Shown: positions 10,805 to 24,500 of the stretch, one piece after another
How positions within the stretch are numbered: position 1 is the stretch's first letter
Layout of the letters: each line of letters opens with the position of its first letter
Source: Ancylobacter dichloromethanicus
Lineage (GTDB): Bacteria > Pseudomonadota > Alphaproteobacteria > Rhizobiales > Xanthobacteraceae
Assembly (NCBI RefSeq): GCF_018390645.1
Contig: NZ_JAHBGC010000020.1
Coordinates: 542,869-606,868, forward strand
DNA length: 64,000 nucleotides
Direction of reading: 5' to 3'
Made by a program: the position numbers and the translations under genes
Notes under the pieces: generated by a model
Databases searched by the model: none
What the model was told of the DNA's origin: nothing
Seen by the model: the letters and a program-made list of their open reading frames with translations, nothing else

Positions 10805-12154
10805 ATGCGCCAGCTTCTCGTCATCGTTCTCGCCGCCGGCGAGGGCACGCGCATGCGTTCGGCGCGGCCCAAGGTGCTGCACGCGGTGGCCGGCCGGCCG
10901 ATGGTGGCGCATGTGCTCGACGCGGCGCTGGAAGCGGGCGCGGCGCATGTCGCGGTGGTGATCGGGCCGGATCATGATGCGGTTGCCGCCGAGGTGCGCC
11001 GGGTGGCGCCGCAGGCCGAAGTGTTCGTGCAGGCCGAGCGGCGCGGTACCGCCCATGCGGTGCTGGCGGCGCGGGCGGCGCTGGAGCGCGGCTTTGACGA
11101 TGTCGTGGTGATGTATGGCGACACGCCGCTGGTGCAGCCGGAGACCATCGCCGCGCTGCGCGCCCCGCTTACCGAAGGCGCAGCGGTGGCCGTGCTCGGC
11201 TTCCGTCCCCCCGATCCCACCGGCTATGGACGGCTCGTCACCGAGGGCGGCGAACTCGTCGCCATTCGCGAGGAAAAGGAGGCGAGCGCCGAGGAACGGG
11301 CCATCGGCCTGTGCAATGCCGGGCTGATGGCGCTGGACGGGCGGGCGGCGCTCGACCTGCTCGGCCGCGTCGACGACGCCAATGCCAAGCAGGAATTTTA
11401 TCTCACCGACGTGGTGGCGATCGCCCGCGCGCTCGGCGGGCGGGCGGGCGTGTGCGAGGTGGCGGCCGAGGACGTGGCCGGGGTCAACAGCCGTGCCCAG
11501 CTCGCCGAGGCGGAGGCGATCTTCCAGCGACGGCTGCGGGCGCGGGTGCTGGAGGCCGGGGTGACGCTGGTGGCGCCGGAAACCGTGTTCCTCTCGGCCG
11601 ACACCAGCTTCGGTCGCGATGTCATTGTGGAACCGAATGTCTGCTTCGGTCCGGGCGTGCGCGTCGAAGACGGGGCGACCATCCGCGCCTTCAGCCATGT
11701 CGAGGGCGCCCATGTCGGGCCTGGCGCCATCGTCGGCCCGTTCGCTCGCCTGCGCCCCGGTGCCGAACTGGGGCAGGGGGTGCATGTCGGCAACTTCGTG
11801 GAGATCAAGGCGTCCGATCTGGCGCCGGGGGCGAAGGTGAATCACCTCTCCTATGTCGGCGACAGCAGCGTGGGGGCGAACACCAATATTGGCGCCGGCA
11901 CCATCACCTGCAATTATGACGGCTTCCGCAAGCACCGCACCGTCATCGGCGCCAATGCCTTCGTCGGCACCAACAGCCTGCTGGTGGCCCCGGTGAGCGT
12001 GGGCGACGGCGCCTATATCGGCACCGGCTCGGTCATCACCGACGACGTGCCGGCGGATGCGCTGGCGATCGGTCGCGCCCGGCAGGTCAACAAGCCGGGG
12101 CTGGCGGCGCGGCTGCGGGCAAGGCTGTCGGCCGGGCTTGCGCCGAAGAAATGA
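10805..12154 (+). CDS. glmU: Bifunctional UDP-GlcNAc pyrophosphorylase / GlcN-1-P acetyltransferase
   Basis: Makes UDP-N-acetylglucosamine from glucosamine 1-phosphate for peptidoglycan and LPS. The 449-residue product has an N-terminal Rossmann-type uridyltransferase domain with [11 protein letters not shown] and later YGDTPLV, and an allosteric-type GNADE equivalent near LCNAGLM. A C-terminal left-handed beta-helix made of hexapeptide repeats starts around residue 255 (for example GARLRPGA-type turns), with the NFVEIK and NYDG acetyl-transfer segments. ATG at 10805 has GGAG upstream. glmS follows 114 bases downstream, so two steps of hexosamine synthesis are paired. Confidence 0.97.
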   Translation: MRQLLVIVLAAGEGTRMRSARPKVLHAVAGRPMVAHVLDAALEAGAAHVAVVIGPDHDAVAAEVRRVAPQAEVFVQAERRGTAHAVLAARAALERGFDDVVVMYGDTPLVQPETIAALRAPLTEGAAVAVLGFRPPDPTGYGRLVTEGGELVAIREEKEASAEERAIGLCNAGLMALDGRAALDLLGRVDDANAKQEFYLTDVVAIARALGGRAGVCEVAAEDVAGVNSRAQLAEAEAIFQRRLRARVLEAGVTLVAPETVFLSADTSFGRDVIVEPNVCFGPGVRVEDGATIRAFSHVEGAHVGPGAIVGPFARLRPGAELGQGVHVGNFVEIKASDLAPGAKVNHLSYVGDSSVGANTNIGAGTITCNYDGFRKHRTVIGANAFVGTNSLLVAPVSVGDGAYIGTGSVITDDVPADALAIGRARQVNKPGLAARLRARLSAGLAPKK

Positions 12155-12268
12155 TGCGACCGGCGCGATACGAAGCGACATCCGAATTGATTTCGACGGT
12201 TCGGTGACGGGCGGTTAAACCCGCAATTGTAGCCTCGCGGATCGTCGCTTCACGAAAGGGCCCGGCTC

Positions 12269-14092
<1,824 letters not shown>

Positions 14093-14106
14093 GGGGCTGA
14101 GCGATA

Positions 14107-14221
14107 CGTCATCATCCCGAGGTGCGAGCGTAACGAGCCTCGAAGGATGGTCGTCGGTGGTGCGCCCGGCCGGGCATCCTACGAGGCCCGGCCATTGGTC
14201 GGGCACTTCGGTATGACGGCC
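14107..14221. repeat. Intergenic palindromic element between glmS and queF
   Basis: The convergent gap holds nested inverted repeats. CCTCGAAGGATG is mirrored by CATCCTACGAGG, and the outer CGTCAT...CCCGAGGTGC is mirrored by GGGCACTTCGGTATGACGG. The motif CGTCATCCCGAGGTGCGAG is of a kind seen dispersed in Hyphomicrobiales genomes. It can fold as a long cruciform and may end both transcripts. Confidence 0.6.
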
Positions 14222-14237
14222 ATCAGGCGGAAGCGCC

Positions 14238-14699
14238 TCACCCCCGCCCGCGATAGGGCGGCACGCCCTGGTCCGGCAGCCACACGCCCTCCAGCGGGGC
14301 GCCGCTCTGCCAGAACACGTCGATCGGGATGCCGCCGCGCGGGTACCAGTAGCCACCGATGCGCAGCCAGCGCGGCGCCAGCAGGTCGCGCAGGCGCAAG
14401 CCGATGGCGACCGTGCAATCCTCGTGGAAGGCGCCATGGTTGCGGAAGCTGCCGAGGTAGAGCTTGAGCGACTTCGATTCGACCAGCCAGTCCCCAGGCA
14501 CATAGTCGATCACCAGATGGGCGAAATCCGGCTGCCCGGTAACCGGACAAAGCGACGTGAATTCCGGCACGGTGAAACGCGCGACATAGTTGGTGCCCGG
14601 GTGCGGATTGGGCACCCGGTCCAGCACCGCTTCGTCGGGCGAGGGGGGCAGGGCGGTGGCGTGGCCGAGCTGGGTGGCGCCTTCGGCAATGTCGTTCAT
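14238..14699 (-). CDS. queF: NADPH-dependent preQ0 reductase QueF (unimodular type)
   Basis: Reduces 7-cyano-7-deazaguanine to preQ1, a step in queuosine synthesis for tRNA wobble position 34. The 153-residue T-fold protein carries the catalytic Cys51 in [12 protein letters not shown] with the nearby Asp58, the QueF motif [16 protein letters not shown], and a HED segment (FHEDCTV). It is the short, single-domain form. ATG at 14699 is preceded by GGAG; the reading frame is open upstream but without family sequence. It stands alone, convergent with glmS and divergent from eno. Confidence 0.95.
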   Translation of the reverse strand: MNDIAEGATQLGHATALPPSPDEAVLDRVPNPHPGTNYVARFTVPEFTSLCPVTGQPDFAHLVIDYVPGDWLVESKSLKLYLGSFRNHGAFHEDCTVAIGLRLRDLLAPRWLRIGGYWYPRGGIPIDVFWQSGAPLEGVWLPDQGVPPYRGRG

Positions 14700-14803
14700 G
14701 GAGCGGCTCCTGCGGGGAGGGGGCGGGCGGATATGTCGCTGGCACCTCTTTCGCATGTCACACCGCAGGAGTAGAAGCGCCTCGACCATCCTGACCGAGT
14801 TGA

Positions 14804-16102
<1,299 letters not shown>

Positions 16103-16131
16103 GCGCACGCCACCCGCAAGAGGTGAGACCG

Positions 16132-16163
16132 AGGCCTCCGTCCTTCATGGCGGGGGCCTTTTT
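16132..16163 (+). terminator. Rho-independent terminator after eno
   Basis: Stem AGGCCTCCG / CGGGGGCCT (one T-G pair) with a loop around TCCTTCATGG is followed directly by TTTTT. It lies 30 bases after the eno stop and before the ftsB-like gene. Confidence 0.75.
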
Positions 16164-16242
16164 CGTGAGTCGGCGCGATGCGGGCAACGCCCGGACATCA
16201 TCGTTAACCGGGCCTCAACCGGCCCCGGCTAGGCTGCGTCGC

Positions 16243-16575
16243 ATGATCATTCGCACGCGCTGGCGCTCCTTTTTCCAGACCGTCACCCTGCATCTCGGGG
16301 CGGCGGCTCTCGTCGGGTACTTCGCCTTCCAGGGCTATAATGGTCAGTACGGGCTGCTGGCCCGGCGGAGCTTCGAGCAGCAGCACGCCGAACTCACCGA
16401 GGAGCGGGACCGGCTGCACGCCCAGCGCGCCGCGCTGCAGGCGAAGGTGCGGCTGATGTCGCCCGATCTGGTCGACGCCGACATGCTCGACGAGCAGGCG
16501 CGCGCGCTGCTGAATCTGGTTCATCCCAAGGATCTGGTGCTTTTGCGGGTTCCCGATGCCGCGCAGCCGCGCTGA
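16243..16575 (+). CDS. ftsB: FtsB/DivIC-family septum formation initiator
   Basis: A 110-residue bitopic membrane protein. A short basic N-terminus, one helix (about 13-28, LHLGAAALVGYFAFQGY), the GxxG-like NGQYGLLARR turn, and a coiled coil (about 45-75, HAELTEERDRLHAQRAALQ) are followed by a C-terminal region with DLVDADMLDEQARALLNLVHPKDLV. This layout is that of FtsB/DivIC proteins, which link FtsQ/FtsL to septal peptidoglycan synthesis. Position between eno and pdhA is typical for Alphaproteobacteria and supports the call. ATG 16243 gives the family N-terminus. Confidence 0.88.
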   Translation: MIIRTRWRSFFQTVTLHLGAAALVGYFAFQGYNGQYGLLARRSFEQQHAELTEERDRLHAQRAALQAKVRLMSPDLVDADMLDEQARALLNLVHPKDLVLLRVPDAAQPR

Positions 16576-16651
16576 ACGATAATTCATCCGGCAGGGTAAA
16601 TCGGTGGCATGCCAGAGAGGTATCGTTGGGAAGTGACGCAATTGCAGAAGC

Positions 16652-16705
16652 TTAACTCAATTTAAGTTAAATCCGCATTTTAACTGAAAAAAAGTTTAAA
16701 TGCGG
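16652..16705. promoter_or_regulatory. AT-rich dyad array upstream of pdhA
   Basis: In a short AT-rich island, TTAACT (16652-16657) is mirrored by AGTTAA (16665-16670). CCGCATTTTAACT (from 16673) is mirrored by AGTTTAAATGCGG (to 16705) around GAAAAAA. Four TTAACT-type half-sites thus recur every 13-15 bases, 115 bases before pdhA. This looks like an operator array or promoter-control region; the regulator is unknown. Confidence 0.45.
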
Positions 16706-16819
16706 AAACCATTGCGCCAGCAACATGTTGTGCGGCGCAGCATTGCGTTACGCGCGTAGCGCAGGCGACGAAGGTGGGCTATTAAGCTCCTCGACTTTGT
16801 CCCGAGCTGAGGATGCGCC

Positions 16820-17881
16820 ATGGTAGTCGCCGCCAACAAATCGGCCGTCGGAAGAGCCTCCACCCCCGCCAAGGCCGCGACCAAGAGTCCGGCGCGGCGT
16901 TCGGACAAGATGGCGGTTCCCGAGTTCACGAAGGCCGAGGAACTCGACGCCTATCGTCGGATGCTAGAGATTCGCCGCTTCGAGGAAAAGGCCGGCCAGC
17001 TCTACGGCATGGGCCTCATTGGCGGCTTCTGCCATCTCTATATCGGCCAGGAAGCGGTCGTCGTCGGCATGCAGTCCGCCCTCAAGGAGGGCGATCAGGT
17101 CATCACCGGCTATCGCGACCATGGCCACATGCTGGCCTGCGGCATGGACCCCAAGGGCGTGATGGCCGAGCTGACCGGCCGCCGCGGGGGTTATTCCAAG
17201 GGCAAGGGCGGCTCGATGCACATGTTCAGCACCGAGAAGGGCTTCTTCGGCGGTCACGGCATCGTCGGCGCCCAGGTCTCGCTCGGCACCGGTCTCGCCT
17301 TCGCCAGCCATTACCGCGACAATGGCGGGGTCTGCCTCACCTATTTCGGCGACGGCGCGGCCAATCAGGGCCAGGTCTATGAGAGCTTCAACATGGCGGA
17401 GCTCTGGAAGCTGCCGGTCGTCTACATCATCGAGAACAACAAATACGCCATGGGCACCGCGGTAAACCGCGCCTCCGCCCAGACCGATTTCTCCAAGCGC
17501 GGCTCCTCCTTCAACATTCCCGGCGAGCAGGTCGACGGCATGGATGTGCGGGCGGTGAGGGCCGCCGGCGAGCGGGCGGTCGAGTTCGCCCGCGGCGGCA
17601 AGGGTCCCTACATCCTCGAAATGCTCACCTACCGCTATCGCGGCCACTCCATGTCCGATCCGGCCAAGTACCGGTCGAAGGAGGAGGTGCAGAAGATGCG
17701 GACCGAGCACGACCCGATCGAGCAGGTGCGCAACCGTCTTCTCGAAAAGAAGTGGGCCACCGAGGAGGAACTGAAGGCCATCGACGCCGAGCTTCGCGAC
17801 CAGATGAACGCGGCGGCCGATTTCGCCAGTGCCGACCCGGAGCCGGACCCGTCCGAGCTCTACACCGACATCCTGCGCTGA
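16820..17881 (+). CDS. pdhA: Pyruvate dehydrogenase E1 component, alpha subunit
   Basis: With PdhB it decarboxylates pyruvate and acetylates the lipoyl group of E2. The 353-residue subunit has a Lys/Ala/Pro-rich N-terminal extension (1-30), then the E1-alpha core with YIGQEAV, TGYRDHGHMLA and GGSMHMFS. The thiamine diphosphate motif GDGAANQG...ESFN ends near ENNKYAMGT (about 170-215), and the regulatory-loop-like YRYRGHSMSDP segment follows. GAGGA precedes the ATG by 7 bases. It opens the pdhA-(small protein)-pdhB-pdhC-lpdA operon, which is of the alphaproteobacterial, mitochondria-like heterotetramer E1 type. Confidence 0.97.
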   Translation: MVVAANKSAVGRASTPAKAATKSPARRSDKMAVPEFTKAEELDAYRRMLEIRRFEEKAGQLYGMGLIGGFCHLYIGQEAVVVGMQSALKEGDQVITGYRDHGHMLACGMDPKGVMAELTGRRGGYSKGKGGSMHMFSTEKGFFGGHGIVGAQVSLGTGLAFASHYRDNGGVCLTYFGDGAANQGQVYESFNMAELWKLPVVYIIENNKYAMGTAVNRASAQTDFSKRGSSFNIPGEQVDGMDVRAVRAAGERAVEFARGGKGPYILEMLTYRYRGHSMSDPAKYRSKEEVQKMRTEHDPIEQVRNRLLEKKWATEEELKAIDAELRDQMNAAADFASADPEPDPSELYTDILR

Positions 17882-17891
17882 GCGCGGGCCG

Positions 17892-18191
17892 ATGCTGGTC
17901 GAGCTGTTCTGGGTCGCGCTGGTCGCCGGTGTGTCGGCGGCGGCGGTCATCTGGGTTCTAGCAGCCCGGCTCGCCTTCGGCATGCGTCGGGTCGCCGGTG
18001 GCGGCGCGCTGGCCCTGCTGCCAGCCCTGCTCTGGCCGTTCGGAACCCGGCAACTGGCCGGCGCCTCGCCTTCCGAAGCGACCAGGCTCAACAAGATGAT
18101 GGTCGCCTTCTTCGCCGCCCTTCTCATCGCCATCGCCTCGATGGCCGTCTACAGCAACCTGACGTTCGTGCTTCCGGCACCGACGCAGTGA
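17892..18191 (+). CDS. Small membrane protein inside the pdh operon
   Basis: A 99-residue protein of unknown function, lying 10 bases after pdhA and 39 before pdhB. It has a hydrophobic N-terminal helix (about 3-25, FWVALVAGVSAAAVIWVLA) and an amphipathic middle with ALLPALLWPFGTRQLAG. A second helix follows near the C-terminus (about 70-88, MVAFFAALLIAIASMAVY). ATG at 17892 is used because the frame upstream only overlaps pdhA. Its GC-rich codon use resembles its neighbours. Nothing links it to catalysis; it could be a fortuitous insertion or a membrane anchor for the complex. Confidence 0.65.
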   Translation: MLVELFWVALVAGVSAAAVIWVLAARLAFGMRRVAGGGALALLPALLWPFGTRQLAGASPSEATRLNKMMVAFFAALLIAIASMAVYSNLTFVLPAPTQ

Positions 18192-18230
18192 CGCGCGATT
18201 TCGACGCACGTTTCTTTGGGGAACGCCGCC

Positions 18231-19646
<1,416 letters not shown>

Positions 19647-19661
19647 GGCCGGAGAAGCGCC

Positions 19662-21014
19662 ATGTCCGTCGAAATCCTGATGCCGGCCCTGTCTCCCACC
19701 ATGGAGAAGGGCAATCTGGCCAAATGGCTGAAGAAGGAGGGCGACAAGGTCGCTCCCGGTGACGTCATCGCCGAAATCGAAACCGACAAGGCGACGATGG
19801 AGGTTGAGGCCATCGACGAGGGCACGCTGGCGAAAATCGTCGTGCCGGAAGGCACCGCCGACGTGCCGGTGAACCAGCTCATCGCCGTTCTCGCCACCGA
19901 GGGCGAGGATGTGAAGGTGGTGGCCGCCGGCTCCGGCTCGGCGCCGGCCAAGGCGGAAGCGCCCAAGGCGGAAGCCGCTCCTGCGGCTCAGACGGAGGCG
20001 CCGAAGTCTGTGGCGCCCAAGCCTGAGGAACCGAAGGCGGCCGCGCCGGTCGCCGCGTCCGGCGAGCGGGTCTTCGCCTCGCCGCTGGCCCGTCGCCTGG
20101 CCAAGGAAAAGGGCGTCGAGCTGTCGGGCGTGAAGGGCTCGGGCCCGCATGGCCGCGTCATTGCCGCCGATGTCGAAACCGCCCCCGCCGGCGGCGCCGC
20201 CAAGGCCCCGGCTGCGGCTTCCGCGCCGGCGACCGCACCCGCCGCCGCGCCGGCGCCGGTGTCGAACGGCGCCCTGCTGGAACAGGTGAAGGCCTACTAT
20301 GAGCCCGGCACTTATGAGGAAATTCCGCTGGACGGCATGCGCCGCGTCATCGCCCAGCGCATGGCCGAGGCGCGCCAGACGGTGCCGACCTTCTACCTCA
20401 CGGTGGATTGCGACGTCGACGCGCTGCTCAAGCTGCGCGAGGAACTGAACAAGGCCGCGCCCGAGAAGGACGGCAAGGCCGCCTACAAGCTCTCGGTCAA
20501 CGACTTCGTCATCAAGGCCTATGCGCTGGCCTTCCAGCAGGTGCCGGATGCCAACCAGGTGTGGGGCGGCGACCGCTATCTCAAGCTCAAGCATTCCGAC
20601 ATCGGCGTCGCGGTGGCGATCGACGGCGGCAAGGGCCTCCTCACGCCGATCATCCGCAAGGCCGAGACCAAGACCCTCTCCGCCATCTCCAACGAGACCC
20701 GCGAACTCGCCACCCGCGCCCGCAACAAGAAGCTGGCGCCGGCCGAGTATCAGGGCGGTTCGTCGGCGATCTCCAATCTCGGCATGTTCGGAATCAAGGA
20801 TTTCACGGCGATCATCAACCCGCCGCACGCGACCATCCTCGCGGTCGGCGCCAGTGAGCCGCGGGCGGTGGTGAAGAAGGGCGAGCTTGCGGTGGCGACG
20901 GTGATGACCGTCACCATCTCCTGTGACCACCGGGTGATGGACGGCGCCATGGGCGCGCAGCTCATCGGCGCGTTCAAGCAGATCATCGAAAAGCCGATGT
21001 CCATGCTGGTGTGA
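19662..21014 (+). CDS. pdhC: Dihydrolipoamide acetyltransferase (PDH E2)
   Basis: Core of the pyruvate dehydrogenase complex; passes the acetyl group from lipoate to CoA. The 450 residues comprise one lipoyl domain (1-80, [13 protein letters not shown]), a Lys/Ala/Pro linker, the peripheral subunit-binding domain (about 128-165, ASPLARRLAKEKGVELSGVKG) and a second linker. The catalytic domain starts near residue 225 and ends with the HxxxDG active site in SCDHRVMDGAMGAQ. It lies 15 bases after pdhB and 103 bases before lpdA, with a palindromic repeat between. Confidence 0.97.
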   Translation: MSVEILMPALSPTMEKGNLAKWLKKEGDKVAPGDVIAEIETDKATMEVEAIDEGTLAKIVVPEGTADVPVNQLIAVLATEGEDVKVVAAGSGSAPAKAEAPKAEAAPAAQTEAPKSVAPKPEEPKAAAPVAASGERVFASPLARRLAKEKGVELSGVKGSGPHGRVIAADVETAPAGGAAKAPAAASAPATAPAAAPAPVSNGALLEQVKAYYEPGTYEEIPLDGMRRVIAQRMAEARQTVPTFYLTVDCDVDALLKLREELNKAAPEKDGKAAYKLSVNDFVIKAYALAFQQVPDANQVWGGDRYLKLKHSDIGVAVAIDGGKGLLTPIIRKAETKTLSAISNETRELATRARNKKLAPAEYQGGSSAISNLGMFGIKDFTAIINPPHATILAVGASEPRAVVKKGELAVATVMTVTISCDHRVMDGAMGAQLIGAFKQIIEKPMSMLV

Positions 21015-21025
21015 TCCAGCCGATC

Positions 21026-21107
21026 GTCATGGCCGGGGCTGCCCCGGCCATCCACGTCTTTCGCAAGGCGCGCCGGGCACTTCCCGGATCGAGCCCGGGC
21101 ACGACGG
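21026..21107. repeat. Intergenic palindromic repeat between pdhC and lpdA
   Basis: CGTCATGGCCGGGGCTGCCC begins a unit in which GGCCGGGGC is mirrored by GCCCCGGCC, and GCCGGGCACTTCCCGG is followed by GAGCCCGGGCACGACGG. The same CGTCATGGCCGGG...CCCGGGCACGACGG type is widespread in Hyphomicrobiales intergenic regions. Inside an operon it would fold into a stable mRNA hairpin. Confidence 0.6.
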
Positions 21108-21117
21108 AAGAAATCTG

Positions 21118-22536
21118 ATGGCGAACAGTTACGACCTCCTCTTCATCGGCTCCGGCCCCGGCGGCTATGTCGGCGCCATCCGCGCCGCCCAGCTCGGCCT
21201 CAAGGTCGGCGTGATCGAGCGCTCCTATGTCGGTGGTATCTGCCCGAACTGGGGCTGCATCCCGGCCAAGGCGCTGCTGCGCTCGGCCGAGATCTTCCAC
21301 TATATCGAGCATGCCAAGGATTACGGCCTGATCGCCGAGAAGGCCGGCGTCGACATATCAGGCGTGGTCAAGCGCTCGCGCGGCATCGCGGCGCAGATGA
21401 GCAATGGCGTCGGCTTCCTGCTGAAGAAGAACAAGGTCGACGTGATCTGGGGGCAGGCGACCCTCACCGCCCCCGGCAAGGTGACCGTGGCCGCCTCGGC
21501 CGAGCCGGCGCCCAAGGGCGCGCTGGCGTCGGGCGAGTACACCGCGAAGGACATCGTCATCGCCACCGGCGCCCGTCCGCGGGCGCTGCCGGGGATCGAG
21601 CCGGACAAGAAGCTGATCTGGACCTATTTCGAGGCGCTGGCGCCGGCCAGCGTGCCGAAATCGCTGCTGATCATGGGCTCGGGCGCCATCGGCGTCGAAT
21701 TCGCGTCCTTCTATCATGCAATGGGCTCGGACGTGACAATCGTCGAGCTGCTGCCGCAGATCCTCCCGGTCGAGGACACCGAGATCGCCGAGCACGCCCG
21801 CAAGCGGTTCGAGAAGCAGGGCATCAAGATCCTCACCGGCGCCAAGGTGTCGAAGGTGGTCAAGGGCGCGGACAACGTCACCGCCACCGTCGAGACGGCG
21901 GATGGCAAGGTGCAGACCCTGACCGCCGACCGGCTGATCTCCGCCGTCGGCGTGGTCGGCAATATCGAGAATCTCGGGCTGGAGAAGCTCGGCGTGAAGA
22001 CCGATCGCGGCTGCGTGGTGGTCGATGGCCTGTGCCGTACCAATGTGCCCGGCATCTGGGCGATCGGCGATGTGGCCGGCCCGCCCATGCTAGCCCACAA
22101 GGCGGAACATGAGGGCGTGATCGCCGCCGAAGCCATCGCCGGCAAGCATGCCCACCCGATGGACAAGCTGATGATTCCCGGCTGCACCTATTGCATGCCG
22201 CAGGTCGCTTCCGTCGGGCTGACCGAGGCGAAGGCCAAGGAAGCCGGCTATGAACTGAAGATCGGCCGCTTCCCCTTCATCGGCAATGGCAAGGCGGTGG
22301 CGCTGGGCGAGCCGGAAGGGCTGGTCAAGACCATCTTCGACGCCAAGACCGGGCGCCTGCTCGGCGCGCATCTGGTCGGCGCGGAGGTCACCGAACTCAT
22401 TCAGGGCTTCGTGCTGGCGATGAATCTGGAGACCACCGAGGAAGAGCTGATCAACGCGGTCTTCCCGCACCCCACGGTTTCTGAGACGATGCATGAGAGC
22501 GTGCTCAGCGCCTATGGGCGCGCCATCCATATCTAG
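21118..22536 (+). CDS. lpdA: Dihydrolipoamide dehydrogenase (E3)
   Basis: A flavoprotein that reoxidises the dihydrolipoyl groups of PDH. The 472 residues include the FAD motif GSGPGGYVGAIRAAQLG and the redox disulphide as GGICPNWGCIPAKA rather than the commoner GGTCLNVGCIPSK. The NAD motif MGSGAIGVEFASFYHAMG and the C-terminal interface with His-Glu in FPHPTVSETMHES are also present. The GGICPNWGCIP variant marks the PDH-linked alphaproteobacterial subclass of LpdA. Co-location with pdhABC supports that partner. ATG 21118 follows GAAG. Confidence 0.97.
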   Translation: MANSYDLLFIGSGPGGYVGAIRAAQLGLKVGVIERSYVGGICPNWGCIPAKALLRSAEIFHYIEHAKDYGLIAEKAGVDISGVVKRSRGIAAQMSNGVGFLLKKNKVDVIWGQATLTAPGKVTVAASAEPAPKGALASGEYTAKDIVIATGARPRALPGIEPDKKLIWTYFEALAPASVPKSLLIMGSGAIGVEFASFYHAMGSDVTIVELLPQILPVEDTEIAEHARKRFEKQGIKILTGAKVSKVVKGADNVTATVETADGKVQTLTADRLISAVGVVGNIENLGLEKLGVKTDRGCVVVDGLCRTNVPGIWAIGDVAGPPMLAHKAEHEGVIAAEAIAGKHAHPMDKLMIPGCTYCMPQVASVGLTEAKAKEAGYELKIGRFPFIGNGKAVALGEPEGLVKTIFDAKTGRLLGAHLVGAEVTELIQGFVLAMNLETTEEELINAVFPHPTVSETMHESVLSAYGRAIHI

Positions 22537-22569
22537 TCCGGGCGTCGTGCCCAGGGGCGGGAGCCTGCC

Positions 22570-22848
22570 ATGGAAGCGGATACGTATGCGGCGCTGAACC
22601 AGCCGGGCGTCGGCTGGCTCACCATGATCGTCATCGGCCTGCTCGCCGGCTGGATCGCGGAGAAGGTGACAGACAGCGACCACGGGCTGTTCGCCAACCT
22701 GATCTTCGGCCTCGTCGGCGCGTTCCTCGGCAAGTACCTCGCCGAGATGGCGGCGATTCCGGTGTTCGGCTTCTTCCGCACCCTGATCGCCGCCACGGTC
22801 GGCGCCATCATCGTGCTGTTCCTGTGGCGCAAGATTCGCGGGCGGTGA
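22570..22848 (+). CDS. GlsB/YeaQ/YmgE-family membrane protein
   Basis: A 92-residue protein with three hydrophobic helices. The glycine-patterned segments GLLAGWIAEKV, NLIFGLVGAFLGKYL and LIAATVGAIIVLFLW are typical of the transglycosylase-associated (PF04226) family of small stress-related membrane proteins. The biochemical role of the family is unsettled. It lies 33 bases after lpdA and may be cotranscribed with it, a location that is inferred to be chance or read-through rather than functional. Confidence 0.85.
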   Translation: MEADTYAALNQPGVGWLTMIVIGLLAGWIAEKVTDSDHGLFANLIFGLVGAFLGKYLAEMAAIPVFGFFRTLIAATVGAIIVLFLWRKIRGR

Positions 22849-22991
22849 GCACGCGCGGACAGGCGCTTGCCGTCATGCGTACGGCACAAGGCGGGTGCGT
22901 TCCCCACCCCCTTTCGCCAACGGGCCGCGAGGCTTAACTGTGGGGCAGCCGGCTCGCGCCGGATGCGTCGAATGCAGCCAGCGGAAAGCCA

Positions 22992-23984
22992 ATGGTCGTC
23001 GTTCTAAATACTCTCAACCGCGCGCTCGAGAAGCCCCGCCACCCCGAGAAGGCGAAGCGGGCGGAAACACCGGTGCTCAAGAAGCCGGACTGGATACGGG
23101 TGCGCGCGCCCGGCACGCTCGGCTGGCAGGAGACGGCGAATATCGTGCGCGCCAGCGGCCTCGTCACGGTCTGCGAGGAGGCGAGCTGCCCGAATATCGG
23201 TGAGTGCTGGCAGAAGAAGCACGCCACCTTCATGATCATGGGCGACACCTGCACCCGGGCCTGCGCCTTCTGCAATGTGCGCACCGGCATGCCCGGCCCG
23301 CTGGACCGCGACGAGCCGCAAAAGGTGGCGGACGCGGTGGCCAGGCTGGGGCTTGAGCATGTCGTCGTCACCTCGGTGGATCGGGATGACCTCGACGATG
23401 GCGGCGCCGCGCATTTCGCCCGCACCATTGCCGCCATCCGCGCCACCAGCCCGAAGACCACGATCGAGATCCTCACCCCGGACTTCCTGCGCAAGGAGGG
23501 GGCACTGGAAGTGGTGGTGGCGGCGCGGCCGGACGTGTTCAACCACAATCTCGAATGCGTGCCCTCGCTCTATCTGAAGGTGCGGCCGGGCGCGCGCTAT
23601 TTCCATTCGCTGCGGCTGCTGCAGCGGGTTAAGGAACTGGACCCCGGCATCTTCACCAAGTCCGGCATCATGGTGGGTCTCGGCGAGGTGCGGCACGAAG
23701 TGCTGCAACTGATGGACGACCTGCGCTCGGCCGAGATCGACTTCATGACCATCGGCCAGTATCTGCAGCCGACCCGAAAGCACCATCCGGTGATGGCCTT
23801 CGTCACCCCGGAGGATTTCAAGTCGTATGAGACGGTGGCTTATGCCAAGGGCTTCCTCATGGTCTCGTCGAGCCCGCTGACGCGCTCCTCCCACCATGCT
23901 GGCGAGGATTTCGCCCGGTTGCGCGCCGCGCGGGCGGCCAAGGTCGGCGACACTGCGCCCGCGCCGGCGTTTGCGCCCGCCTGA
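22992..23984 (+). CDS. lipA: Lipoyl synthase
   Basis: Radical SAM enzyme that inserts two sulphurs into protein-bound octanoyl groups, making the lipoyl cofactor needed by the neighbouring PdhB and PdhC. The 330 residues show the auxiliary-cluster cysteines in [12 protein letters not shown], the radical SAM motif [10 protein letters not shown] (about 93-100), and the C-terminal [10 protein letters not shown] segment with the conserved serine. The N-terminus [20 protein letters not shown] is normal for alphaproteobacterial LipA. The next gene starts 3 bases after its stop. Confidence 0.98.
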   Translation: MVVVLNTLNRALEKPRHPEKAKRAETPVLKKPDWIRVRAPGTLGWQETANIVRASGLVTVCEEASCPNIGECWQKKHATFMIMGDTCTRACAFCNVRTGMPGPLDRDEPQKVADAVARLGLEHVVVTSVDRDDLDDGGAAHFARTIAAIRATSPKTTIEILTPDFLRKEGALEVVVAARPDVFNHNLECVPSLYLKVRPGARYFHSLRLLQRVKELDPGIFTKSGIMVGLGEVRHEVLQLMDDLRSAEIDFMTIGQYLQPTRKHHPVMAFVTPEDFKSYETVAYAKGFLMVSSSPLTRSSHHAGEDFARLRAARAAKVGDTAPAPAFAPA

Positions 23985-23987
23985 ACC

Positions 23988-24458
23988 ATGCCGTCCTTCC
24001 GCAACAAACGGCATGTGCGCCATTCCGCGGCCGAGATGTTCGACCTAGTGGCGGATGTGGAGCGCTATCCGGAATTCGTGCCGCTGTGCGAGAGCCTGCA
24101 TGTGCGCCGGCGCGTCGCCAGCGGGGAGGGCGTCGACATCCTCGTCGCCGATATGAGCGTCGCCTACAAGATGTTCCGCGAGAGCTTCACCAGCCGGGTG
24201 ACGCTGGACCGGCCGCGACTTTCCATCGTGGTCGAGTATCTCGACGGGCCGTTCAGCCGGTTGGAGAATCGCTGGACCTTCCGGCCGCAGGAGGACGGAA
24301 GCTGCGACGTGGAGTTCTTCATCTCCTATGAATTCCGCTCGCGCACACTCGGCCTGCTGATGGGGGCGATGTTCGACGCCGCCTTCCGCCGCTTCGCCCA
24401 GGCCTTCGAAGAGCGCGCGGACGCGGTGTACGGGGTGGGGAAGCTGGCGGAGCGATAG
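23988..24458 (+). CDS. COQ10/RatA-type START-domain protein
   Basis: A 156-residue protein of the SRPBCC/START fold with the family hallmarks VRHSAAEMFDLVADVERYPEFVPLC at the N-terminus, a VDILVADMSVAYKMFRESF middle and RTLGLLMGAMFDAAFRRF in the C-terminal helix. Family members bind ubiquinone (Coq10) or were described as RatA toxin; in Alphaproteobacteria a quinone-chaperone role is more likely. It follows lipA by 3 bases, an arrangement conserved in the group, so the two are probably cotranscribed. Confidence 0.88.
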   Translation: MPSFRNKRHVRHSAAEMFDLVADVERYPEFVPLCESLHVRRRVASGEGVDILVADMSVAYKMFRESFTSRVTLDRPRLSIVVEYLDGPFSRLENRWTFRPQEDGSCDVEFFISYEFRSRTLGLLMGAMFDAAFRRFAQAFEERADAVYGVGKLAER

Positions 24459-24500
24459 GCGCGGACCGCAGCGCTGCCCGGTTGCTTCGGAAGAGCCGCT

